A stretch of DNA of 64,000 nucleotides from Artemisia argyi (Eukaryota > Streptophyta > Magnoliopsida > Asterales > Asteraceae): assembly GCA_030686995.1 (NCBI GenBank), contig CM060686.1, positions 73,235,757-73,299,756 of the forward strand. The letters run 5' to 3'. Under the pieces are notes generated by a model, which ran no database searches, was not told the origin of the DNA, and was given only the letters and a program-made list of their open reading frames with translations. Position numbers and translations under genes: made by a program. Positions 54,867 to 64,000 of the stretch are shown here, piece after piece; positions within the stretch are counted from its first letter, which is position 1, and the number at the start of each line of letters is the position of its first letter.

Positions 54867-55442
54867 TTACAAAGAGAATCTTTCAAACTTAATTTTGTCG
54901 ATGGCAACGTCAAGCTTGGGTATGGGGATTTCTCCGTTTTTCTCAAGAGGCAGAGTTAGCCTTCCAAAAACAGGCACATCAACGACTAAGTCAACTTTAA
55001 GATGGTAAGGAATGATGCTGCCAGGCTTTATATCAGCATATGTGTTTTTTATATCATCATAGATTAAACAAAGTGGTATTTGCACCTTCTCTGAACCATG
55101 TGCATGGATTGTTCCAGCATTAGGAATCACTCCAGATATTAGTTTTCTTCCATCACTCTCGATTAAGTAGTTGATGCCCATAAGAGGGATCGGAATAGGG
55201 TTTGGGTTTGTGACAAGTACATCGAATATAAGATCAGCCTGCTTAAAATTGATTTTGGGAATGTGAATTGCAGTAACATCAGCGGTAGGTTTTCCAAATC
55301 CTACCTTCTCTTCAATCTTCTCGCCAACATCTTTAATCATGCCTTTAACTTTCTTTCGAAATCCAAGCTTCTCACCACCATCTTCATGTACTTTCTCCTT
55401 CGAACCTTGTTCCGCTATCTCTTGTTTACCGTGTGATGACAT
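54867..55442 (-). CDS. LEA14-like (LEA_2/WHy) protein, truncated
   Basis: The product has 191 residues from the ATG at 55442 (MSSHGKQEI); an in-frame ATG at 55490 is less likely. A charged N-terminal part is followed by the conserved GEKIEEKVGFGKPTADVTAI and one complete LEA_2/WHy domain (NPNPIPIPL, SDGRKLISG, PLCLIYDDIK, DLVVDVPVFGRLTLPLEK). It resembles the Arabidopsis desiccation-related protein At2g44060, which is about 325 residues with two WHy domains. Here the frame stops at KIKFERFSL. The following bases still read ETIATLHF, as in the longer protein, before similarity ends. The second domain is therefore lost through a nonsense change and decay. WHy proteins protect cells during water stress. 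A one-domain product may or may not be stable. Confidence 0.85.
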   Translation of the reverse strand: MSSHGKQEIAEQGSKEKVHEDGGEKLGFRKKVKGMIKDVGEKIEEKVGFGKPTADVTAIHIPKINFKQADLIFDVLVTNPNPIPIPLMGINYLIESDGRKLISGVIPNAGTIHAHGSEKVQIPLCLIYDDIKNTYADIKPGSIIPYHLKVDLVVDVPVFGRLTLPLEKNGEIPIPKLDVAIDKIKFERFSL

Positions 55443-55600
55443 ACCTTGAAAATAAGAAATATATTGCTGACTTGGTGTTACATCATTCACTTTCTACATA
55501 TATTGATTTACACGATTAGTTACACAATTCACAATGGAATCAAAGGCAAAGACTCACACACCAGCTATATATACTTTAATATACCATATATAATCAATAT

Positions 55601-55740
55601 AGCATTTGGCCTAGTGGTATGGGGTTTGATTATCCACCTAAAGGTTGTGGGTTCAAGTCTCTATTGAGACATATGTATGTGAGACAACTTTGAGGTCGAT
55701 ATATTTCCATTTACCGCTACGTTAAATGTCTTTTTTTATT
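55601..55740 (+). mobile_element. tRNA-derived SINE-like sequence
   Basis: An A-box-like TGGCCTAGTGG (55607) and a B-box-like GGTTCAAGTCT (55651) are spaced about 43 bases apart. Some 80 bases later lies a T run (55732-55738). This is the layout of plant SINEs ending in poly-T. A clear target duplication was not found. Confidence 0.55.
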
Positions 55741-57678
55741 CCAGTTTATATTCAATTGAATTGATTTTCTAGCAAAAAGTTTGGTCAATTTGAAGTAATC
55801 AACAAGAAGTTATATACATCTCAAAACTAATGTAAATTACTCTTTATTCTACCGACAATGATTCACACACTTAGTATAAAGGTAATACGATTAAGGTTGA
55901 CGGGCTACCAATCTATCACTAGGCCAAAGGCCCTTTGGCCGTAAATTATTCATAACAACTAAGAAAAATAATGATATTCATAATGAAACAGTACCTCAAA
56001 ATAGTACGCAATCGTCAAATTTGAACCTGAAACGATCGACGAGTTGAAATTAAGTCAGACGATTAGAATCAAAATATGGGCAAGATCTAAAAGATGCATG
56101 ATTGATTAGAAAGTGTGTGAGAAAGTGCACCTGTGTTGACGTTTGAAAGATGGTATATGTGAGTTTTTTTAACAATCCCGCCATAAATAAATAAATACGT
56201 TGGTTGATCCACCTGTCATCTAAATATATTTGAATATTTGATCGTAATTCACACGCTTTATCCACGTCCCTTTATAAAATAATCTGAGATTACCTTGAGA
56301 TTAAGATAATGTCACGAAATATGTTGTAATGTCAACTATGTGTGTTTTTTTTACTAAGTTCGTGACATCTTACGGTTTAGTTGATACGCTTAAATTTCTT
56401 TACTAAGTCCGTGACATCTTCCGTGATACGCTTAATGTCAGCTATGTATGTTTTTTGAATTCCCGCCATAAAGAAACGTCCATGGTCAGCCACCTTGAGC
56501 TGCCGCCGTTTATCCATTATCTCTGAAAATGAAAATGAAGCCCGTTGTTTCGATCATAACTCTTAAACCGCTAAGAGTTAATTAACGTTGTCAATAACAT
56601 TGGATTTGTAATTAAATTTCAAAGAAAAGTATATTGAAATCGAAACTGTAACCACAACAACTCACCGTCATGCGCCGAAACAAGAAGCTAACTTAAAAAA
56701 ACAATAATAGCTCATTGTTTTGCTTATAACTCTCAAAATGCTGAGTTAACGCCGTCAGCGGCCGAAAACTCATAACTATATTCCGAAGAAAATAATACCG
56801 AAATCGCTGCCTCCGCCATCGTAAACCGATAGTTGCCGTAAAAGAAGCCCACTCTTTTTCAGATTCGTTTATCCGCTGCAATTGACTAGACGGCTATCAA
56901 AGTCTTTATCAAAATAACCATCATCAGCTTTATTTTTTTATATTTAGATTTTACTTTTTGTTTTTTATTATTATTTTTTTATTTCTTACAGTATTTTTTA
57001 TTTTTAGATTTATTCTTTTATAACTATAGTCTTCTTTTTTTATATATTTTTTAGTTTTAATCAGTCTTTATAAAAAAAAACCATATGTAACGGATAATAG
57101 GTTGCCTAAGATATTTTAAAAAGAACATTCAGTCAAGACACATAAGTAATACTAAAAGAGCCATAGATTTTGGATCCGAGAACCAAGCTAACCAAATAGG
57201 ATTAACCCTTCCTGTTCTTAATGAGCAATCCAAGTTTGAGATAAATTGATGATAACCTCACACAAAGTATCTTTCTTTGCCAGCTTTAATTCGAAGCACC
57301 TTCACGGCATCAAAACAGCATCTTGTGTGGTTCAAAAATTCTGTTGAGTCGCCCTCGGCATTTGACCCTTTCTGGATTTTAAATTTTACATTACCTAGTA
57401 ATTTAGAATTGTTTGAATAATATGGCCAAGTGGCAAATTTTCTCGAAAGCTATAACTGACAGCCATATGCCCATATGACACTTAAGCAGGTACCTAATGC
57501 CAAAACCTCATAAAAACCTTATACAAATGAGCTAGCTACTCCAGATATTAAATCTTCACTTCTTTGAGAACTAAGGAAAAACCGACAGCTCACCTTTCAA
57601 ATCAATTTGAACGATTAGATCAATGTCACTCATTATATCTATATGCGTTCTCGTGAAAACTGTTGGAATTAGACAAAA
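55741..57678. other. intergenic region between the LEA and ELMO genes
   Basis: No gene is supported. It includes a T-rich tract (56925-57065). A segment at 57556-57640 resembles 54757-54845, just 3' of the truncated LEA gene, in the same orientation. Confidence 0.5.
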
Positions 57679-60600
57679 CTAAGTGCTACAAGTAAGAAGA
57701 CTGAAGGAAGGTAGATCTTCAAGCCGGGTGACATCATCTTGTAAAAGCTCTCTTTCCAGCTGACGACGTGTGGATTTCATCACAGCCTGTCATATAGGAA
57801 AACGAACAGTTGGAACTTACTTTAAGCTAAGAATAGTAGCAGACATGGCCAAGATAAGTAGGTTGTATAAAGTAGGGGCTGATCATTATAGACCGTGGAC
57901 CGAACCCAACCGAGAAACCGGACCGACCGGTCTGGTCCAGTCAGGTTTTCGGACCGTGCTCAGCCATACTATAAAGTGTTAGAATGTATATGGCTTGAAA
58001 CGGTTCAATATGTTTAGTATGGGTCGAAATTGAGCGGGTTGACCCATAAATCTTTACTCCATTCTTTAAATTTGAAATCTTAATAATTGATGTGTCAACT
58101 ACTATTGTCAAGACAACCTTATTGCAATAATGACTGAAATCTTAATATAAAAATTATTTAGAAGGTAGTATTTATTAAAAATAGAATTTTGATAACATTC
58201 AACGCGTTTGAGATAAAACACAACCCACATTGACCCATTCATAAGTACATGGGTCAAAACTGGCACCTACATAATTGTGAAGTCATCTATAGCAGCTCCC
58301 TGTATTACATATAGAGCTCACTAGAAGGCATATAAGCTAGTACATTAGGTAGTTAAGGGTATTCACTTCAAAAAATATAGCTAGTGAAAGTACATACATT
58401 GAAATCCATGTAAGAAGCATGCATGGCCAGCCATCGATGATCCATTAGCTTGAACGTGATGCAATACAGAAGGTCAAAAGCTGATTCATTTTCTGTCAAG
58501 AGTATAAATAAAAAGTAAATTTTAATATTCCCTCAGTCCCAAATTTATTGTCCACTATACTATTTTAAGTTTAACGTCCATGATGTTTATTTGTCAAATC
58601 AATCAAATTTAAAAGAGCATATTGATAGATGAATTAAGAAGACATCAACTCCTAACTGTTTTTATGTGACAATAATTATGAGTGGCCGCATATACCTGAG
58701 AGAAACTTTAAGAAGGTTGCTCCCACAAAGGTTCGTGGTTTGACTGCACGGTTGAAAACACTATTAGTAAGCAACAATATTCAACAGTTGACGGAAAAAT
58801 AATGTCATCCATCGAGAATACATATATCTTTCTTTATTGAAACGGAATATACATAGGAGAAACTGTAGAATTCTAAGAGCTCATCCAACATCATATTAAA
58901 AAATAACAATGAAGAATCCAACTCTAGTTAGAGGTGGTTACTTCAACGCAATTACATATGAATGGATGAATTCAGGTAATGTTTTCATCTCTAACGGGCT
59001 ACATAAGTGTAAAAACAATCTCGCTTCAGATACTTAGATTATGGTTGAACACTTAAACTAATATAAATTTTGTAACTATCATTCACAACTTTATCATATG
59101 TGAAGAAAAAAAGATCAAAATAAATGGGAAAGAAGTTCTTCGGGTCAACACGCCGGAACCAACCTGTTTCGATAGTTACCCAACATCATATGTAGTTCTA
59201 ACTAAAACCCCACTAACCTACTTAGACAACAAGTCCCGTACAAATATAGCCTAACTCAAAAATGATCTAAAACCAGAAATCAGAAGGGTTCATAAAAAGC
59301 TGCAGAGAAACAATGAAGGGAACAGAACAGATAAGATTATGCATCGGAAAATTAAACACAATGGCTTGCAGAAGTAATATTCTCAAGTCCTAAGAACTGA
59401 AGTATGAAATTGTGGTAAACCTGCTTCAAGATCAAGCATCTGAATAAGCATGAATGTGACGTTGACACCCGCAACAGCAAAAGGATATTCCCACATGGCC
59501 CTGTCACCTTCCTGCTTGCGAAGAAGATCTTGAAATGATTTCTGCATATATATGATAGTGGATTAGTGGCAGATAGGTAACAGGATTAATGATTAACCAT
59601 GAAGAAACATTACAAAGAAATAATCCTTCTCGATTTTCATTGTGAAAGCATCCATTTCGATTGTTTACTTAAACTTTTAAAACTCGATATATCTCGGAGC
59701 ACTACTTGTCAACAACTTTTAAGGTTTTCGAGGGACAAGCCTCGATCAATGTGTATTTATCCTCTCAGGTAATGCTTACAAACAATTCTATGTATTCTAT
59801 ATATTAGTACTGATGGTAGTTACTAGTTATCCAATTCTCCACCTTGATCTATACTGCCCACACAAACCACCAACAACCTTGAAGCTTGATATCAATTTTT
59901 ACATGTGCTTAACAAATCTAGAACTTCAAGTTTCGAATGTTTTTTCGCTTTCCAAGTTTCACTCGAACTAAAATTAGTGAATTACAATCTGGCTGGCCTT
60001 TTGAGTCTAACATACTTTTATGCATTAGGTGTGGGCTGTTTCAGGAAAAGTTAGAGTTCTACGGAGTTAGAAGGTCAATATAATAAGTAAAACCATCAAT
60101 AAGATTCATGCTGGATAAGCACAGAAGTGTGTCACACATTATTTCCACATGCGTAAATTGCATATGTATAGTATCTAATCTGAAAACACCAGTGTTCTTT
60201 AGGATGTAGTTCCTTATTTGAACATAAGGTTTGGGATCGTCAATAGGCATTCCAAGGAGACATGAGCAAAAGAAATATGGACCAATATGCACTAAAATAT
60301 ATTGATCAGCTAGTCCTGACTTTTACATTTTGCTTGATGAAAAAGCAACTTATAGTTAGTGTCTCCACCTTACCTCCATAATCTTCTCCATCTCCAAATT
60401 TCCAGTTCGGGGGGAAAAAATGGATAAACTAATCTCCAATCTGAACTCCAAATATGGAAAAACACTTGGAGGAAGCCACAGTTCCTCCAGATATGGAGAA
60501 ACGCTGTTCATTCCTCCAAAATGTTATTTTATCGTTTTTACTTTATCATGGTAGTCCATTAATATTGTATAAAGATAAACAAATTATTACAATACTTTAC

Positions 60601-63600
60601 TAAAAAGATATTATATAATTACAATACTATACAAAGTTAAAATGAGTTGGTGCAAAGAAAATTCAGTAGTAGTTTTTGGATTAATGGTTGGAGATGAAAA
60701 TGTTTGGAGAAAGTTTATTCTTGAAATATGTTCATTTTTCTGCATGTTTAAAGATGGACAAATGGTGATGGCTTCGGATTTAATAAAACACAAGACCCTT
60801 TATATAAGATGGATCTAGGATTTCAATTCATAAGCATTTTTTAAGCTGATAATGATATGTAGGATGTTTTGGTTCTTGGAAACACCTTTTCCCAATGTCA
60901 GGCATTTAAACCAGGGACATGCTTCATGTTTTCATGCAAAACCGCAAGAGTTCAAGAAGGATTATGGAAAAAACAAAAGGTTGAAGTAAATACACTTTTA
61001 AAATCAAGGTAAGTACTAAAGTAAAGAATCAAGGAAAAGGGTAAAATTAAAATTAAAAAAAAAAAAAAAAGAAAAAGAAAAAGAAAAAGGAACAACGTCA
61101 AATGCATATTCATAGAATGTGAATAATGATATGATGGTATATGCAAATGAAATTTATCTAAGACCTTGGACATTCGATTCAAGTTTATTAGTAACATGAA
61201 AAATGATGCAAGAGAGGGCCACTAGAAATCATGGGAAGACTTATCCATGACATGAGGGTAATCGAAGATTAGTCTATTGTGTGGATTTATACATATAATG
61301 TCAGTGCACAGGTTGGATTCGAGGTGGAGATGCAAGCAAGTAGCAGTAATGCAACTTATTTCCAGCATAATGATGGAAGTTCAAACAAGTAAAATAAGTC
61401 ACAGTGGTGCACTTATTTCATGATCACATCTTTTATATGGGTAGTCAAGAACATTATCACAACTTTGTTAATTGTAACTCAATTCCATATTTTATAATTA
61501 AACCATAACAAGATCCTTCATAAAAATCTAACTTCATTAATTAATTTCATTTATTGATAACTTGATATACACAATATTCATATAGCTCTCCGGTTCCAAT
61601 CATACTGTTTTCCCCAAACACTCTTATTGAAATCATAGAAGTATATTCCATCGGTCATGGCTCCCCAATAACATGGATTATTATCCCCTTTATCATAGTT
61701 GCATTCATACATCATCGTATCGTTAAAAACATCATTGACCTCCTCTTTCGAATCCCAATACCAGTGACAAAAAAATAAAGTACCTTGCAAATGTTTCTCG
61801 CAAAATTTGAAGTGAAACTCATTATTATACGTCAGCCATTTTTCACCTATATCATTATCTTTCGACTTGCAATGAACCGTGATATTGCTATTTGGGATCA
61901 AGTTTTGAATCTGAACGATGTATCCAGGTTCCAAGACACAAGCACATGTATATAAAACATAGAGTTAATAATATAAAAGACAAGACGTTTTTCATTGTCA
62001 AATTATAAAAGGTGATAACACACCAAGTCTCTTTAAATAGATGGATCTTGGATTTCAATTTATTGGCATCAAAAAGTGAGTTACGAGGCTATTATCATTA
62101 ATGACACATAAAGTAACGTAATCTGATGTAATATGCTGTAATCTGTCTTTACCCAAGAATAAAAATTATGTAATCTGATATAATTTAATGTAATGTAATA
62201 TTACATACACAATAACATAGCATACTTGTTATAGTGTAACTTGGTTGGCGAACCCAATGGTTTTATGACCCAGACACGGATTTGGGGAATAAACAGTACA
62301 TCAAATCCACTTTTTTAATCAAAAGTGATATCACTGCATAGACTTTTTCTGATGAATATCAGTATCAGCATAAAGTGAGATTACACAGTCAAAACTTTTT
62401 TTGAAATTTCATTTAAGCACTGGTTTGCATTTTCTTAATTTTCATGCCCTTCTACATTCCTCATTTTGGAACCTTAAAAAACCATGAGGGATAAATAAAG
62501 CCTTCAAGGCAATGTATGATCTATAAAACTCAATTCAAGTATATAACCTTTCTCAAGTAAAGTTTAAAGTAACATTTATTCACTGTATTTTTCTTATTAT
62601 AATAACCAACTATATATTCCCTAGTATACAATACATGCATAAGTGATTAGAGATTAACTTCAACACAATCACGGTTGCCATCTCTAAGTCTATAGTAGCA
62701 GCAACCAGTACTAAACTACCAGAACATGGTTTATCACATAATTAAGCTCCATATAAAGTAGCTGCAATCAGGACAGTATGGGTGACACCTCGAAAAAGTT
62801 AGAAAAGTTGCTGTCAATGCAAGATAAATCCACTAGCCTTAAAAGGTGGCCTAATAGTCAACTAAATATCGTTAAGTGGGAAGATCTCAGATTAACACTT
62901 CACAATGCCCACTATAAGTCACAAGTGATCAACCAAGTGTTCATAGATTATGGCCAAGAAAATTGTTCTAGTTGTTGAAGTCACGTGAGAGCAATGTGTG
63001 ATATATAACCTTTTTCATGTAAAGTTCATATAATAACTTTTATCACGGATTTCTGTTTCTTGAATTTTCCTTATTTTAATAGACTCTAGATAAAATAATA
63101 CATGACTCTAAGCATGTGTGATTACTTATTAGCTTCCACACACACAGTCATACATGGTTGGCTTATCAAAGCTGCTATCAGGACAGCATGTGTGACCCCT
63201 CCAAAAATAGTAAAAAGAACTACATGTCAATGCAATGTGGATCTAATAACCTTGTGAGGTGGCCTAATGATTAACTAAGTATCTGTAAGAGGGAAGATCT
63301 CAGATTAACACTTCACAATGCGGCAAGTCAGAAGTGATCAACCATGTGTTCATAAATCATAATAATGGTCACGAAAATGATTATGTATGACAAACAATAA
63401 AAAGCTCACAGTATCAATCAATCTTTGTAGATATTTACTATCAACTGCATGCGCACACAGAAGAGGGGGCATACCGGGAAATTCCTGGCGAAATACAGCA
63501 AATTCTCCAGTGATATGAACCCACCACCCCTATCATGTGAATTTAAGGGATTATTATTTCATAATATTATGCCAACTTTCAATGCAAAAATGGTATTTCT

Positions 63601-63900
63601 TTACCGAAAATCTGTGGAAGGGTCCTTCCCCTGCCATCCCATTTCCTTCCACTGCTCAGAAATTAGATCACGGAGTTCCTCTTCTGGAAATGCAGCTTTC
63701 CACAGTGCCCTTAATGCTTCCTACAACATCAAAGATACTTTTGCATATGTTAACAAGCTAATAAGCTATACAATCGACAGTGCACAATAAAAAAATGCCA
63801 TACTAATTGATAAGTGAAAAAGGATATATACCTGGTGTTCTGGAACTGAACCATCATAAGCAATATCTAAACGGTTTTGTAGCCTTTGTAGACAATCCTC
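57679..63900 (-). CDS. ELMO domain-containing protein, 3' exons
   Basis: Seven minus-strand exons with GT-AG borders join in one frame: 63900-63832, 63720-63605, 63529-63475, 59541-59421, 58743-58696, 58492-58398 and 57786-57679 (stop). They encode 203 residues; upstream exons lie beyond the window. The protein reads LQRLQNRLDIAYDGS, EALRALWKAAFPEEEL, WKEMGWQGKDPSTDFRGGGF, SFQDLLRKQEGDR.MWEY, FDLLYCITFKLMDHRWL and RRQLERELLQDDVTRLEDLP. That is almost the full ELMO/CED-12 domain. The WQGxDPxTDFRG motif contains the Arg thought to act in GTPase activation by ELMOD proteins. Plant ELMOD proteins specify pollen aperture domains in Arabidopsis. No stop or frameshift is present. The third intron (63474 to 59542) is 3.9 kb and hosts another gene. 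Confidence 0.93.
58527..58600. mobile_element. Stowaway-like end in an ELMO intron
   Basis: TTCCCTCAGTCCCAAATTTA resembles the CTCCCTCCGTCCCAAATT end of Stowaway MITEs. The opposite end is not seen, so this is a truncated copy. Confidence 0.45.
59542..61577. other. ELMO intron, part without a gene
   Basis: Contains repeated CTCCA(T)CTCCAAAT/GGAGGAAT phrases (60370-60515), an A/G-rich tract (61050-61090) and, at 60800-60836, a copy of the S1-homologue promoter. No exon is supported. Confidence 0.5.
61578..61995 (-). pseudogene. S1-type self-incompatibility homologue (SPH)
   Basis: The mature domain (61934-61578) reads VQIQNLIPNSNITVHCKSKD, then EKWL, a F.FKFCEKHLQGTLFFCHWYW segment, a MMYECNY stretch and YWGAMTDGIYFYDF. 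This is the S-protein homologue fold with its conserved cysteines. These are small secreted proteins named after the poppy stigma S determinant; most have no known role. An ATG at 61995 starts a good signal peptide (MKNVLSFILLTLCFIYMCLC), but it is in a different frame, so one extra base lies between about 61925 and 61945. The gene is single-exon, on the same strand as the ELMO gene and wholly inside its intron. The frameshift makes it a recent pseudogene or an assembly error. A TATA-like CTATTTAAAG lies about 40 bases upstream. Confidence 0.85.
62542..63385. repeat. tandem duplication in the ELMO intron
   Basis: Units 62542-62970 and 63003-63385 share TATAACCTTT, GCTATCAGGACAG, GGTGGCCTAAT, GGGAAGATCTCAGATTAACA and ATCAACCA-GTGTTCATA in the same order. 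The small open frame at 62778-62978 is inside unit 1, is not preserved in unit 2, and is not considered a gene. Confidence 0.75.
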
Positions 63901-64000
63901 CTGACAGCATCAAAGAAAAACGAAGCATAAGTATACATCTATACTGCACTATAGATATATAGTTATATACACACATTCTAATTACCAATACAAAGCGAGA

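Noticed and set aside
60059..60292. A 77-codon minus-strand frame in the ELMO intron
   Set aside because: Not matched to any recognised protein; no splice or start context; likely chance.

Overview
The window looks like plant nuclear DNA from the daisy family (Asteraceae). The evidence is spliced plant genes (ELMO-domain, LEA14-like, S1-type self-incompatibility homologue, EIX-type receptor-like protein, purple acid phosphatase remnant) set in a dense field of LTR retrotransposons and MITEs. One gypsy gag (34.8-45.5 kb) resembles, from memory, a very abundant family of the tribe Anthemideae (Tanacetum/Chrysanthemum/Artemisia). The tribe is an inference; no database was searched.

Layout. 1-3604: 3' part of a Sirevirus-like copia element (accessory proline-rich ORF, polypurine-tract cluster, 3' LTR). 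3.7-6.0 kb: broken purple acid phosphatase exon, degenerate tandem repeats, a CACTA-type MITE and a perfect 31-bp inverted repeat. 6.0-9.1 kb: single-exon LRR receptor-like protein whose conserved cytoplasmic tail lies just behind a stop codon. 9.9-11.3 kb: gene scraps and a MITE. 11.3-18.6 kb: a Tourist-like MITE split by a copia element (11501-18505) with an intact polyprotein. 19.2-29.2 kb: a Tat-lineage gypsy element with one long gag-pol frame carrying six stop codons, plus a three-exon antisense gene with its own TATA box. 29.5-31.7 kb: gene remnants with two MITEs. 31.8-50.1 kb: a three-level nest, in which a hAT element (31756-50144) was hit by a gypsy element (32036-49591), itself hit by a non-autonomous Sirevirus-like copia element (36427-45115). 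All three keep matching target-site duplications. 50.6-54.6 kb: a Mutator-like element with long inverted ends carrying a broken DUF1985 gene. 54.9-55.4 kb: an LEA14-like gene cut short by a stop. 57.7-63.9 kb: seven exons of an ELMO-domain gene (minus strand, 5' end beyond the window), with an S1-type self-incompatibility homologue (frameshifted) inside a 3.9-kb intron.

The most unusual system is in the two Sirevirus-like elements. Each carries, between the gag/pol side and the 3' LTR, a proline-rich accessory ORF with a conserved RTARISVKP motif near its N terminus and a CxxC motif plus helices near its C terminus. In each, the GC-rich palindromic block that precedes the TATA box in the LTR is also present upstream of this ORF, followed by a second TATA-like box. 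The palindrome sequence differs between the two elements but matches between LTR and internal copy within each element. This suggests an internal promoter that co-evolves with the LTR.

The retroelements are young: I counted by eye about 1 difference in 1018 bp (copia A LTRs), 1 in 492 bp (Tat LTRs) and about 4 substitutions plus a G-run change in 1.9 kb (copia B LTRs). The gypsy element that hosts copia B is visibly older.
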